Shown here: positions 25,225 to 33,730 of the stretch, one piece after another
Position numbering within the stretch: the stretch's first letter is position 1
Layout of the letters: each line of letters starts with the position of its first letter
Assembly: GCA_011390885.1 (NCBI GenBank)
Contig: JAABRO010000001.1
Location: 1 to 64,000, forward strand
Source: Gemmatimonas sp.
GTDB lineage: Bacteria > Gemmatimonadota > Gemmatimonadetes > Gemmatimonadales > Gemmatimonadaceae
Direction of reading: 5' to 3'
Length of the DNA: 64,000 nt
The notes under the pieces: model-generated
What the model saw: only the letters and a program-made list of their open reading frames with translations
Database searches by the model: none
Told to the model about the DNA's origin: nothing
Program-made: the position numbers and the translations under genes

Positions 25225-26399
25225 TGGCGCGCACCGGCACCCGCACCGGCACCCGCACCGGCACCCGCACCGGCACCCGCACGACGCCGGCGATCCCCGC
25301 GCGTCCGAGTGACGCCCTGACGCGCGCGCAGAAGCTCGAGCTCTACTACTGGATGCGGCTCACGCGCCAGCTCGAGGAGCGGCTGGTGAACCTGTATCGC
25401 CAGACCAAGGTGGTCGGTGGCCTCTTCCGCTCGCTCGGGCAGGAGGCCGATGCCGTGGGCAGCTGCTTCGCGCTCGAGCAGCGCGACGTGATGTCCCCGC
25501 TCATCCGCAACCTCGGGGCCATGCTCGTGAAGGGCGCGACGCCGGTCGAGGTGCTCAAGCAGTACATGGCCAGGGGCGATTCGCCCACGCGCGGGCGTGA
25601 GCTCAACATCCATTTCGGCGACATCGGCGAGGCCGGCGCCACGCGCGGCTTCCTCGGCCAGATCTCGCCGCTTGGCGACATGGTGCCCGTCATGGCCGGT
25701 GTCACGCTCAGCTTCAAGATGCGCGGCGAGGATCGCGTGGGGCTCGTGTACGTCGGCGACGGCGCCACGAGCACCGGGGCGTTTCACGAGGGCATCAACT
25801 TCGCCGCGGTGCAGAAGTGTCCGCTCGTGGTGGTGGTCGAGAACAACGGCTACGCGTACTCCACGCCCACGCACAAGCAGACGGCGGCAAAGCAGTTCAT
25901 CGACAAGGCCATCGGCTACGGTGTGCCGGGGCTGCAGGCCGACGGCAACGATGTGCTCGCCGTGTATGACGTGACGAAGCAGGCCGTCGATCACGCGCGG
26001 GCGGGGCATGGCGTGACCCTCGTGGAACTCATCACGTATCGTCGCAAGGGACACGCCGAGCACGACAACCAGTCGTACGTGCCGCCCGGCGAGATCGAGC
26101 GCTGGGCCGCCGAGAATGATCCGCTCGACCGCTACCTGGTGGTGCTGCGCGAGCAGCTGGGCGCGACCGAGGCGGAGATCGGGGCCATTCACGATCGGGT
26201 GCAGCGCGAGATCGACGAGGCCACGGACGAGGCGGAGCGCTCGGGACCGCCTGAGCCGCTCGACGCGCTGCGCGGTGTGTACGCCGATCCGCCGCAGGAG
26301 CAGCCGTTGTGGTTCCGGCGCGAGGCCGCAGGCGATGCCTATGGGGCCGAGCGTCCGGAAGGGTGGGGCACCTGGAACGCCGCGGAGAAGCCGGCATGA
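25224..26399 (+). CDS. 2-oxoacid dehydrogenase E1 component, alpha subunit
   Basis: A 391-residue thiamine-diphosphate enzyme subunit. The TPP motif starts with GDG at 178-180 and ends with NN at 207-208; LGQEADAVG and the phosphorylation-loop region (YRRKGHAEHDNQSY) are also present. It decarboxylates a 2-oxoacid (pyruvate or branched-chain type) with the beta subunit encoded next. The N-terminus is a GTRT tetrapeptide repeat encoded by four 12-bp units (25233-25280), which precedes the first conserved helix near residue 30. The gene overlaps the next by ATGA. Substrate cannot be decided by eye; separate E1 alpha, E1 beta and E2 genes allow pyruvate or branched-chain acids. Confidence 0.9.
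   Translation: MARTGTRTGTRTGTRTGTRTTPAIPARPSDALTRAQKLELYYWMRLTRQLEERLVNLYRQTKVVGGLFRSLGQEADAVGSCFALEQRDVMSPLIRNLGAMLVKGATPVEVLKQYMARGDSPTRGRELNIHFGDIGEAGATRGFLGQISPLGDMVPVMAGVTLSFKMRGEDRVGLVYVGDGATSTGAFHEGINFAAVQKCPLVVVVENNGYAYSTPTHKQTAAKQFIDKAIGYGVPGLQADGNDVLAVYDVTKQAVDHARAGHGVTLVELITYRRKGHAEHDNQSYVPPGEIERWAAENDPLDRYLVVLREQLGATEAEIGAIHDRVQREIDEATDEAERSGPPEPLDALRGVYADPPQEQPLWFRREAAGDAYGAERPEGWGTWNAAEKPA
25233..25280 (+). repeat. Four perfect tandem copies of a 12-bp unit (ACCGGCACCCGC)
   Basis: Units lie at 25233-25244, 25245-25256, 25257-25268 and 25269-25280. Being multiples of three, copy-number changes would add or remove TGTR units at the E1 alpha N-terminus without shifting the frame. 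Confidence 0.95.
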
Positions 26400-27400
26400 G
26401 CGCGGCGAAGCAGCCCACGCCGGCCGCCGGCGAGATCACGTACCTCGAGGCGATTCGCGAAGCGCTCTTCGAGGAGATGGCGCGCGACGAGCAGGTGTTC
26501 TGCCTCGGCGAGGACATCGGGGCCTTCGGCGGTGCCTTCAAGGTCACCGAAGGGCTGTTGGCGCGCTTCGGCGAACAGCGGGTGATCGACAGCCCGATCA
26601 GCGAGATCGCGCTCGTCGGCGCGGCCGCTGGCGCGTCGCACATGGGCATGCGCCCCGTCGTCGAGATGCAGTTCATCGACTTCCTGGCCAACGCCTACGA
26701 CATGCTCACGAACTACGTGGCCACGGCGCGCTACCGCGCGTTCCTGCCGTGCCCCATGGTCGTGCGCGGCCCGAGCGGCGGCTACGTGCGCGGCGGGCCG
26801 TTCCATTCGCAGAACCCGGAGGCGGGGTTCCTGCACACGCCGGGGTTGAAGATCGTCTATCCCGCCACAGCCGCCGATGCGAAGGGGCTCATGAAGGCCG
26901 CCATTCGCGACGACGACTGCGTGCTCTTCTTCGAGCACAAGTACCTGTATCGCCGCGTGAAGGACGTGATGCCGGCCGGTGATCACGTCGTGCCGATCGG
27001 GCAGGCGCGCATCGCGCGCGAAGGTACGGATGTCTCGATCATCACCTACGCGAGCACGGTCTGGAAGTCGCTCGAGGCGGCCGAACAGCTTGCGGCGGAG
27101 GGGATCTCGGTCGAGGTGCTCGACCTGCGCTCGCTCGCGCCCATGGATGACGAGGCGATCTTCCGCACGGTGAAGAAGACCAATCGCCTGCTGATCGTGC
27201 ACGAGGACACGCGAACGGGCGGCATTGCGGGTGAGATCACGGCTCGCGTCTCGGAAACGTGCTTCGAGTGGCTCGACGCGCCGATCCTGCGCGTGACCGC
27301 GGCGGACATCCCGCTGCCGTACGCGCCGCCGCTCGAGGACTACGTGTTGCCGCAGACATCGGATATCGTTCGGGCGGTGCGGCGCCTCGCCGCCTACTGA
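26396..27400 (+). CDS. 2-oxoacid dehydrogenase E1 component, beta subunit
   Basis: A 334-residue transketolase-like subunit. It contains GEDIGAFGGAFKVT, the conserved SEIALVG, EMQFIDFLANAYD and the C-terminal transketolase domain ending in LPYAPPLEDYVLP. It forms an alpha2beta2 E1 with the upstream gene, transferring an acyl group to lipoyl-E2. The ATG overlaps the alpha stop by ATGA. A longer in-frame start at 26309 lies inside E1 alpha and lacks support. The E2 gene is not next: a small membrane protein gene intervenes. Confidence 0.92.
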   Translation: MSAAKQPTPAAGEITYLEAIREALFEEMARDEQVFCLGEDIGAFGGAFKVTEGLLARFGEQRVIDSPISEIALVGAAAGASHMGMRPVVEMQFIDFLANAYDMLTNYVATARYRAFLPCPMVVRGPSGGYVRGGPFHSQNPEAGFLHTPGLKIVYPATAADAKGLMKAAIRDDDCVLFFEHKYLYRRVKDVMPAGDHVVPIGQARIAREGTDVSIITYASTVWKSLEAAEQLAAEGISVEVLDLRSLAPMDDEAIFRTVKKTNRLLIVHEDTRTGGIAGEITARVSETCFEWLDAPILRVTAADIPLPYAPPLEDYVLPQTSDIVRAVRRLAAY

Positions 27401-27414
27401 CCCGACACGATCCG

Positions 27415-27756
27415 ATGGCCGATACCAGCAAGCCGCAGTCTCGCGAGCGTCCCAACACGCACCCCGCCGACATCCGCACGGCGCCGCCCGCCGGGCCGGC
27501 GCTCAGCGACGAGGATCGTCGCATGGCGAAGATCGGAGTCGGCTGCTTCACCACGTTCATCGGGGCCATCAGCGGCGCCATGATCGGGGTGCTCGTGGCC
27601 GTTGGCGTTTCGTTCGGCACGCGCTGCAAGCCCCTCGAGGGCTTGCCGGCGTGCGATTGGCATATCTTTGCAGGGTGGGGCGCGCTGATCGGCGCGATTT
27701 CCCTGCCGACTTTGGCACTCTCGCGACTCCGCCGGCGCGAACGCGCCGGCGGGTGA
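27415..27756 (+). CDS. Small two-helix membrane protein between E1 beta and E2
   Basis: A 113-residue protein with a charged N-terminus and two hydrophobic segments (about 40-68 and 84-102). It contains two cysteines in the hydrophilic loop (RCKPLEGLPACDW) plus Cys44 in the first helix. It starts 14 bases after E1 beta and ends 21 bases before E2, so it is co-transcribed with the dehydrogenase subunits. No family is recognised. The gene does not look like a component of a known dehydrogenase complex; a membrane anchor or an unrelated passenger are both possible. Confidence 0.65.
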   Translation: MADTSKPQSRERPNTHPADIRTAPPAGPALSDEDRRMAKIGVGCFTTFIGAISGAMIGVLVAVGVSFGTRCKPLEGLPACDWHIFAGWGALIGAISLPTLALSRLRRRERAGG

Positions 27757-27777
27757 GCGCAGCTCGAGGAGAATTTC

Positions 27778-29112
27778 GTGGCCCGCGTTGACGTCATCAT
27801 GCCCCAGATGGGCGAGTCCATCGCCGAAGGTACCGTGTCCCGCTGGCTGAAGGCCGTGGGAGATACGGTCAAGCGCGACGAGCCGATCTTCGAGATCTCC
27901 ACCGACAAGGTGGATGCGGAGATCCCGTCGCCGTCCTCGGGCGTGCTCCTCGAGATCCTGGTCGGCGAGGGCAAGACGGTGGAAGTCGGCACCGTCGTCG
28001 CGCGCCTCGAGACCGATGCCGCGGCGGCCGCCGCCGCGCCGGCGCCCGCACCGGCCGTGCCGGCGGCCGCCGAGCCCGCGCCCAGCGTGGTCGCGCCGGC
28101 CAGCGCCGCCCCGGTCGCAGCCAGTGCCGCCCCCGCGCCGAGCGCCCCCGCCGGTTCGGTGGAGGAGCGCCTGCGCACCAAGTCGTCGCCGCTGGTGCGC
28201 AAGATGGCCGCCGAGCATGGCGTGGAGCTGTCGGCGCTGAGCGGATCGGGCATCGCCGGGCGTGTCACGAAGCGCGATCTCGAGGCGCATCTCGCCGCGG
28301 CCCCTGCCGCGCCCGCCGCCGCGGCCCCCTCGCGCCCGGCTGCGTCCATGCACGCGCCTGCGGGTGTGGGCGGGATCGAACAGGCCAGCGCCACGCCGTG
28401 GCCCGGTGACCGCGTCGAGCCGATGTCGAAGATGCGCAAGGCCACGTCCGATCACATGTTCATCGCCAAGCGCGTGGCCGCGCACGTCACGTCGTTCTTC
28501 GAAGTCGACCTCACGCGCATCGCGCGCATCCGTGCCAAGGAGCGCGCGAACTTCGAGAAGCAGTCGGGGCAGAAGCTCACGTACCTCCCGTTCATCTGCC
28601 GCGCCGTGGTGCAGCAGCTCAAGCGGCACCCGATGATCAACTCCGCGGCGAACGGCACGGACATCATCTATCGCCAGCAGTACAACCTTGGCATCGCCGT
28701 GGCCATCGAGCCCACGGGGCTGCTCGTGCCGGTGGTGCGGCGTGCCGACGAGCTCTCGCTCACGGGGCTCACGCGCACCATCAACGACCTCGCGGCGCGG
28801 GCGCGCACGAAGAAGCTCCAGCCGAGCGAGCTGCAGGACGCCACGTTCACGATCACCAATCCCGGCGTCTTCGGCTCGCTCGCCGGCACGCCCGTCGTGC
28901 CCGTCGGCACGTCGGCCATCCTCGGACTGGGCGCCATCGAGAAGCGTCCCAAGGTGATCACCGGACCCGATGGCGAGGACACCATCGCGATCCGCACCTG
29001 CGCGTACTTCTCGCTCTCGTTCGACCATCGCATCATCGACGGGGCCGACGCCGATCGTTTCATGGCCGACCTCAAGGCCTCGCTCGAGAGCGTCAGCGAG
29101 ACGCTCGAATGA
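27778..29112 (+). CDS. Dihydrolipoamide acyltransferase (E2) of a 2-oxoacid dehydrogenase complex
   Basis: A 444-residue E2 with one N-terminal lipoyl domain (lipoyl lysine Lys44 in STDKVD) and an Ala/Pro-rich flexible linker (about 79-128). A peripheral-subunit-binding domain (about 140-180, SSPLVRKMAAEHG) and a C-terminal catalytic domain follow, with HRIIDG (His417, Asp421). The GTG start has a strong AGGAG ribosome site. E2 passes the acyl group to CoA. Dihydrolipoamide dehydrogenase (E3) is not in the window, so it must be supplied from elsewhere. The substrate is undecided: pyruvate, branched-chain or 2-oxoglutarate E2s share this layout. Confidence 0.92.
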   Translation: MARVDVIMPQMGESIAEGTVSRWLKAVGDTVKRDEPIFEISTDKVDAEIPSPSSGVLLEILVGEGKTVEVGTVVARLETDAAAAAAAPAPAPAVPAAAEPAPSVVAPASAAPVAASAAPAPSAPAGSVEERLRTKSSPLVRKMAAEHGVELSALSGSGIAGRVTKRDLEAHLAAAPAAPAAAAPSRPAASMHAPAGVGGIEQASATPWPGDRVEPMSKMRKATSDHMFIAKRVAAHVTSFFEVDLTRIARIRAKERANFEKQSGQKLTYLPFICRAVVQQLKRHPMINSAANGTDIIYRQQYNLGIAVAIEPTGLLVPVVRRADELSLTGLTRTINDLAARARTKKLQPSELQDATFTITNPGVFGSLAGTPVVPVGTSAILGLGAIEKRPKVITGPDGEDTIAIRTCAYFSLSFDHRIIDGADADRFMADLKASLESVSETLE

Positions 29113-29360
29113 GTGGAGCGCGCACGCTGCTCGTGACGGAGCGCGTCGTCGCGCCCGAGTCGCGTGCGCGCTACGTGGAGTCGCTGTCGGGGCTGCGCGA
29201 TCGCTGCGTGGCCTCGGGCGTGCAGTTCTGGGCGTTCGAGCACGAGACGGAGCCCGGCCGCTTCCTCGAGTTCGCCGAGGCGAAGCACCCCGCGCTGCTC
29301 GACGCGCTCGAGACCGATGGTTCGACCGGCGCGCGCTGGCGTTCGGTGGAGCTCGGCTGA
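29109..29360 (+). CDS. Small protein of unknown function overlapping the E2 stop
   Basis: An 83-residue protein starting with ATG at 29109, overlapping the E2 stop by ATGA. Composition and spacing of hydrophobic residues suggest a single small alpha/beta domain of antibiotic-biosynthesis-monooxygenase-like (ferredoxin-like) type, e.g. TLLVTERVVAPESRARYVES and FWAFEHETEPGRFLEF. The assignment is tentative. It may be an accessory enzyme or simply a passenger in the operon. Confidence 0.55.
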   Translation: MSGARTLLVTERVVAPESRARYVESLSGLRDRCVASGVQFWAFEHETEPGRFLEFAEAKHPALLDALETDGSTGARWRSVELG

Positions 29361-29361
29361 G

Positions 29362-29628
29362 ATGCCCGGTCGCCACCTCGAGGTCGATGGGCGCACCTGG
29401 CGCGTCTATCCCAGCGGTTTTCTCACGCAGTCCACGGCCGACGAGTTCTCGCTCATTTTCGTGACAGGCGCCGGCCCGACGCGTGAGGTGCGGTTCACCC
29501 GGTTCACGCCGCCGGCCACCCGCGCGCGCGAGCAGGCCCTCGCCGAACTCGATGAGCACGCACTCCGGCGGCTGTTCCTCATGTCGCAGGGGAGCGTGCG
29601 CGCACCCGAAGCCGGGTACCGCGCGTGA
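29362..29628 (+). CDS. Small hypothetical protein
   Basis: An 88-residue soluble protein starting one base after the previous stop and overlapping the PHP gene GTG by four bases. It alternates beta-strand-like segments (LEVDGRTWRVYPSGFLTQ) with an Arg/Glu-rich C-terminal helix. No motif is recognised. Tight packing on both sides supports it as a real gene. Confidence 0.55.
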   Translation: MPGRHLEVDGRTWRVYPSGFLTQSTADEFSLIFVTGAGPTREVRFTRFTPPATRAREQALAELDEHALRRLFLMSQGSVRAPEAGYRA

Positions 29629-30488
29629 CCGGCCTCGCCCCGGAAGCAGGAGCGCCGCCCGTCACGCGCTACGTCGACCTGCAGACGCACACCACCGCCT
29701 CCGATGGCGTGCTGCCGCCCGCGGCCGTGGTCGAGGCGGCGGCGAAGGCGAAGCTCGCCGCCATCGCGATCACCGACCACGATTCGATCAGCGGCGTTGC
29801 GGAAGCAGAGGCCGCCGGTGAGCGGCTCGGGGTGCGCATCGTGACCGGCGTCGAACTCGCGGCGCACTTCGAGGGCGACGAGTATCATCTGCTCGGGCTG
29901 CACATTGCCGACCGGGCGGCGCTCGAACGCGACCTCGAGGGATTCCGCGAGGAACGCATCGAGCGCGCCCGGGACATGGTGCGCGTGCTCAACGCGCACG
30001 GCATGCCCGTCACGCTCGACGCCGTGCTCGAGCAGGCCGGCAACGGCGCGGTGGGTCGTCCGCACCTGGCTCGCGCGCTGATGGCCGGCGGATGGGTGCG
30101 CGACTTCCGCGATGCCTTCGATCGCTGGCTCGGTTGGGGCAAGCCCGCGTTCGTGGAGAAGGGCAAGCTCACCGTGGCCGACGCGGTGGCGCTGCTGCAT
30201 CGAGTGGGCGCGCTCGCCGTGTGGGCGCACCCCGCCGACCTCGCCACCGAGACGCGGCTCGGCAAGCTCAAGGCGCTCGGCCTGGACGCCGTCGAGGTGC
30301 TGCATCCGAGCCACCCGCAGGCGCTCGCCGAGCGCATCTACGATCGCGCCGAGCGGCTCGGGCTGTTGCCAAGCGGCGGCTCCGACTGGCACGGTGCGGC
30401 GGAGGGGCCGCGTCAGCTCGGCGGCCAGCTCGTGCCCTACGTGTGGCTGGCTCGGCAGGACATGGCCATCGCGGAGCGGCAGGGATGA
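29625..30488 (+). CDS. PHP-domain phosphoesterase
   Basis: A 287-residue polymerase-and-histidinol-phosphatase domain protein. Metal-binding motifs are DLQTHTTASDG, ITDHDS, GVELAAH, VWAHPAD and SGGSDWHG. These resemble the YciV/RNase AM group of PHP proteins, which act on 3'-phosphoadenosine nucleotides or 5' RNA ends. The normal family length (about 280-290) and a GTG start overlapping the upstream stop support the call. A phosphatase acting on small metabolites cannot be excluded. Overlaps the following SDR gene by ATGA. Confidence 0.85.
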   Translation: MTGLAPEAGAPPVTRYVDLQTHTTASDGVLPPAAVVEAAAKAKLAAIAITDHDSISGVAEAEAAGERLGVRIVTGVELAAHFEGDEYHLLGLHIADRAALERDLEGFREERIERARDMVRVLNAHGMPVTLDAVLEQAGNGAVGRPHLARALMAGGWVRDFRDAFDRWLGWGKPAFVEKGKLTVADAVALLHRVGALAVWAHPADLATETRLGKLKALGLDAVEVLHPSHPQALAERIYDRAERLGLLPSGGSDWHGAAEGPRQLGGQLVPYVWLARQDMAIAERQG

Positions 30489-31213
30489 CAGTCGCGTCCC
30501 GCGTCACGCTCGTGACCGGGGGCGCGCGGCGGGTCGGGGCCGCCATCGTGCGCGCCTGCGCGCGGCGCGGCGATGCCGTGGTCATCCACGCCGCACACAG
30601 TGTCGACGAGGCGGAGGCGTTGGCGCGCGAACTGCGCGAAGCGGGCGGGCGCGCGGCCGTCGTGACCGCTGACCTGCGGCACCCGGATGCGCCCGCACGT
30701 CTCATCGCGGAGGCGCACGCGGCGTTCGGTCGCCTCGACGTGCTCGTCAACTCCGCCGCCAACTTCGTGCACGCGCCACTGATGGCGCTGTCCGTTGCGC
30801 AGTGGGATGAAGCCTTCGCGCTCAACGCGCGCGCGCCGTTCTTTCTCGCGCAGGGGGCGGCGCGTGTGATGACCGCCGGTGGTGTGATCGTGAATATCGT
30901 CGACCACCTCGCCTTCGAGACGATCCCCTCGATGGTCGTACATGGCGCGGCCAAGGCCTCGCTCGTGCACGTGACGCGCACGCTCGCGCGCGCGCTCGCG
31001 CCGTCGGTCCGCGTGAACGCCGTCGCCCCCGGCCTGGTGGCGGCGCCCGACGACTGGACCGACGAGGAGGAGGCGCGCTTCCTGCGCCAGGTGCCGCTCG
31101 GGCGCGCGGGCACGGCGGGCGACGTGGCCGATGCCGTGTGCTGGCTCGTGGACGCGCCCTACGTCACGGGCGTCGTGCTGCCGGTGGACGGCGGCCGCGG
31201 CGTCGCGCGCTGA
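30485..31213 (+). CDS. Short-chain dehydrogenase/reductase with altered catalytic tyrosine
   Basis: A 242-residue SDR with nucleotide motif TGGARRVG (11-18) and structural NSAAN (89-93). The catalytic pattern is unusual: Asp140 replaces Ser (as in pteridine-reductase-like SDRs) and the catalytic Tyr of YxxxK reads His153, with Lys157 retained (HGAAK). The codon is CAT at 30941-30943, one base from TAT. The closest recognisable relatives are FolM/PTR1-type pteridine reductases. Activity may be reduced, shifted or lost. The gene overlaps the PHP gene by ATGA. Confidence 0.82.
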   Translation: MTVASRVTLVTGGARRVGAAIVRACARRGDAVVIHAAHSVDEAEALARELREAGGRAAVVTADLRHPDAPARLIAEAHAAFGRLDVLVNSAANFVHAPLMALSVAQWDEAFALNARAPFFLAQGAARVMTAGGVIVNIVDHLAFETIPSMVVHGAAKASLVHVTRTLARALAPSVRVNAVAPGLVAAPDDWTDEEEARFLRQVPLGRAGTAGDVADAVCWLVDAPYVTGVVLPVDGGRGVAR

Positions 31214-31231
31214 CGCGCGGACGGACGAGCG

Positions 31232-32020
31232 ATGCGGGAGCGGCTCGACCTCGGTCATGTCGTCGTCATCGGCGGCGGTTGCTACGGCAGCTGGTACACG
31301 CAGCAGCTCGCGCGCGCTGCCGAGAAGGGGGCGCTGGCGGTGGAGCGGGTCACCGTGGTGGACCGCGACGCCGAGTGCCGGGTGGCGCAGGAGCAGTCGC
31401 GCTACGACGCGTTGCCCCTCGACGTGGCCACGGCGTCGTGGGACGCGTGGCTGGCGCAGTGGCTCGCGGGGATGCGCGAGACCGGCGCGGCACGCGCGGC
31501 CATCGTCCCCTCGCCGCTCATGCCGCACCTGCTGCTCGACTGGCTGCTCGCGCGGGCGGCGCAGCGATGGCCTGACCGCCTGCTGTCCGTCGAACCGCTC
31601 GAGGCGCCGCCGCCGATGCCGTGGTCCCGTGCCGCGCCCGATGGGCGGCACTACGTGAGCTTCGCCGAGTGGATGTGCCCGGTGAACTGCATCGAGCCGG
31701 CACGCTGCCCGGCCACACGCGGTCCGCGCGACTGGAGCATGCCGCCGGCGATCGCGCGGTACGCCGAGGCGGAGCGGGCGCGCGGCCAGCCCCTCCTGGG
31801 ACCGATTATCTTTCACTGTGTACACCGCACGTGGGGCGTCGGCATGATCGACGCGGCCGCGCTGCTGGCAGCCGACGACCTGGTCGCGCGCGCTGCCGCC
31901 GACGGAGACACCCGCTTCCTCGTCGGCACGGTGTCCCACTGTCACGGGGCGCTCGGCGTCATGCGCATTCAGGGCACGCCCCCTTCACCCTTGTCGCTCG
32001 CACATGTCCAAGACTCGTGA
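31232..32020 (+). CDS. Uncharacterised Cys-rich Rossmann-type protein
   Basis: A 262-residue protein. Its N-terminus has a dinucleotide-binding-like motif ([13 protein letters not shown], 10-22). Residues 149-159 hold a cysteine cluster, C149-x3-C153-x5-C159 ([11 protein letters not shown]), reminiscent of Fe-S ligand spacing. Further Cys/His residues occur at 195-198 (HCVH) and 236-238 (HCH). I recognise no characterised family. A metal or Fe-S-containing oxidoreductase-like enzyme is plausible. It overlaps trxB by 17 bases (32004-32020), so expression is coupled to thioredoxin reductase. Confidence 0.7.
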   Translation: MRERLDLGHVVVIGGGCYGSWYTQQLARAAEKGALAVERVTVVDRDAECRVAQEQSRYDALPLDVATASWDAWLAQWLAGMRETGAARAAIVPSPLMPHLLLDWLLARAAQRWPDRLLSVEPLEAPPPMPWSRAAPDGRHYVSFAEWMCPVNCIEPARCPATRGPRDWSMPPAIARYAEAERARGQPLLGPIIFHCVHRTWGVGMIDAAALLAADDLVARAAADGDTRFLVGTVSHCHGALGVMRIQGTPPSPLSLAHVQDS

Positions 32021-32990
32021 AACCGTGGTCATCATCGGCAGCGGACCCGCTGCCTGGACCGCTGCCGTCTACGCCTCGCGGGCGAACCTCGATCCCGTCG
32101 TCTACGAGGGAGAGATCTCGCGGGAGATGGTGCCCGGCGGGCAGCTCATGTTCACCACGGACATCGAGAACTTCCCCGGCTTCCCCGAGGCACTCGGCGG
32201 GACCGACCTCATGGAGCGCATGAAGGCGCAAGCCGTGCGCTTCGGCACGCGGGTCGTGTCGGAGAACATCGAGGCCGTGGACTTCAGCGGCCATCCGTTC
32301 GTGCTCACCACGAGCGGCGGCGCGCGCATCACCGCCAGCGCCGTCATCGTGGCCACGGGCGCGCGTGCCAACTGGCTCGGCCTCTCGAGCGAGGAGCGGC
32401 TCGCCCGCACGGGTGGCGGCGTCTCGTCCTGCGCCGTGTGCGATGGCGCCCTGCCGGCGTTCCGCAACCAGCGCCTCGTCGTGGTCGGCGGCGGCGACTC
32501 CGCGATGGAGGAGGCGCTCTACCTCACGAAGTTCGCGAGCGAGGTCGTCATCGTGCATCGGCGCGACAGCTTCCGCGCGTCCAAGGTCATGGCCGATCGC
32601 GTGCTGCAGGACCCGAAGATCCGCGTGGAGTGGAACGCGGCCGTCACCGACGTGCTCGGCGACGACTTCATCACCGGCGTGCGCCTGCAGGACACGCTCA
32701 GCGGCGAGTCGCGCGACCTCGAGTGCGGCGGGCTCTTCGTGGCCATCGGACACACGCCCAACACCGCGTTCCTGGGCGGCCAGCTCGCGCTGCACGAGAA
32801 TGGCTACATCCAGACGCCCGAGGCGTGGCGCACCACCACGAGCGTGCCGGGCGTGTTCGCGGCGGGTGACGTGATGGACAGCTACTACCGGCAAGCGGTG
32901 ACGGCGGCCGGCACCGGCTGCATGGCGGCCCTCGAGGCCGAGCGGTGGCTCGCGCATCATGCGGTTCCCGCCGCGGGTGCGATCGCGTGA
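32004..32990 (+). CDS. trxB: Thioredoxin-disulfide reductase
   Basis: A 328-residue low-molecular-weight thioredoxin reductase. The FAD motif is GSGPAAWTA (12-20), the redox-active disulfide is Cys143-Ala-Val-Cys146, the NADPH motif is [10 protein letters not shown], and the FAD-contacting end is [21 protein letters not shown]. It reduces thioredoxin with NADPH. Length and motif order are standard. It overlaps the preceding Cys-rich gene and is followed by an MBL-fold hydrolase whose GTG lies over its stop. Confidence 0.96.
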   Translation: MSKTRETVVIIGSGPAAWTAAVYASRANLDPVVYEGEISREMVPGGQLMFTTDIENFPGFPEALGGTDLMERMKAQAVRFGTRVVSENIEAVDFSGHPFVLTTSGGARITASAVIVATGARANWLGLSSEERLARTGGGVSSCAVCDGALPAFRNQRLVVVGGGDSAMEEALYLTKFASEVVIVHRRDSFRASKVMADRVLQDPKIRVEWNAAVTDVLGDDFITGVRLQDTLSGESRDLECGGLFVAIGHTPNTAFLGGQLALHENGYIQTPEAWRTTTSVPGVFAAGDVMDSYYRQAVTAAGTGCMAALEAERWLAHHAVPAAGAIA

Positions 32991-33628
32991 AGGTGATCGG
33001 CTGCACCGTCGGCCCGCTGCAGGAGAACGCGTGGCTCGTGATCGACGAGGAGGCCGGCGAGGCCGTGCTCGTCGATCCGGGTGACGAGGCCGAGCGGCTG
33101 GCTGACCTGGTCGCGGCGCACGACGCGCGGCTGACCGGCATCTGGCTCACGCATGCGCACGTCGATCATGTCGGAGCCGTGGGGCCGCTGGTCGAGCGCT
33201 TCGGCGCGCCCGTCGCGCTGCATCCCCTCGACCTGCCGCTGTACGAGCGAGCGCCTTCGATCGGGGTCATGTACGGCATGCGGATTCCGCCACTGCCGGC
33301 ACCGGAGGTCCAGCTCGCCGAGGGGGACGTGGTCCACGTGGGCTCACTCGCGTTCGAGGTCGTGCACCTGCCCGGGCACGCGCCGGGTCACGTGGCGTTC
33401 GTGGGGCAGGGCGTCGCGCTCGTTGGCGACGTGGTGTTCGCCGGGTCGATTGGCCGCACCGACTTGCCGCTCAGCGACCCGCGCGCCATGCGGCAGTCGC
33501 TTGCGCGCGTGGCGGGTTGGGCCCCCGAGACGGTGCTGCACCCCGGCCACGGGCCGAGCACGACCGTGGGCCGCGAGCTGGCGTCCAATCCGTTCCTCTC
33601 CGGGCTCGCGCGCCCGGTTGGTTCCTGA
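32987..33628 (+). CDS. Metallo-beta-lactamase-fold hydrolase (hydroxyacylglutathione hydrolase-like)
   Basis: A 213-residue MBL protein with HxHxDH ([10 protein letters not shown]), [20 protein letters not shown] and a C-terminal histidine in HPGHGPST. These are zinc-ligand positions of the glyoxalase-II-like group. Such small proteins hydrolyse thioesters or similar substrates; the specificity here is unknown. The GTG at 32987 overlaps the trxB stop. The C-terminal extension of true GloB is absent, which suggests a different substrate from S-lactoylglutathione. Confidence 0.88.
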   Translation: MKVIGCTVGPLQENAWLVIDEEAGEAVLVDPGDEAERLADLVAAHDARLTGIWLTHAHVDHVGAVGPLVERFGAPVALHPLDLPLYERAPSIGVMYGMRIPPLPAPEVQLAEGDVVHVGSLAFEVVHLPGHAPGHVAFVGQGVALVGDVVFAGSIGRTDLPLSDPRAMRQSLARVAGWAPETVLHPGHGPSTTVGRELASNPFLSGLARPVGS

Positions 33629-33730
33629 GGCCGACTCCCGGGTATACGACCGGGTCCCGCCGTGTTCTGCCGCGCTGCAGCTTCCTCCGCTTCTCCTTCG
33701 ATGCCGACTCCGCCTCTTTCTCCTCGTCGC

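Noticed and set aside
25233-25280. CRISPR-like array
   Set aside because: Repeats are contiguous 12-mers with no spacers and lie inside a coding frame.
27394-29559. A 721-codon minus-strand frame opposite the E2 region
   Set aside because: Low-complexity Arg/Gly translation with no domain; the plus strand encodes lipoyl, PSBD and acyltransferase domains.
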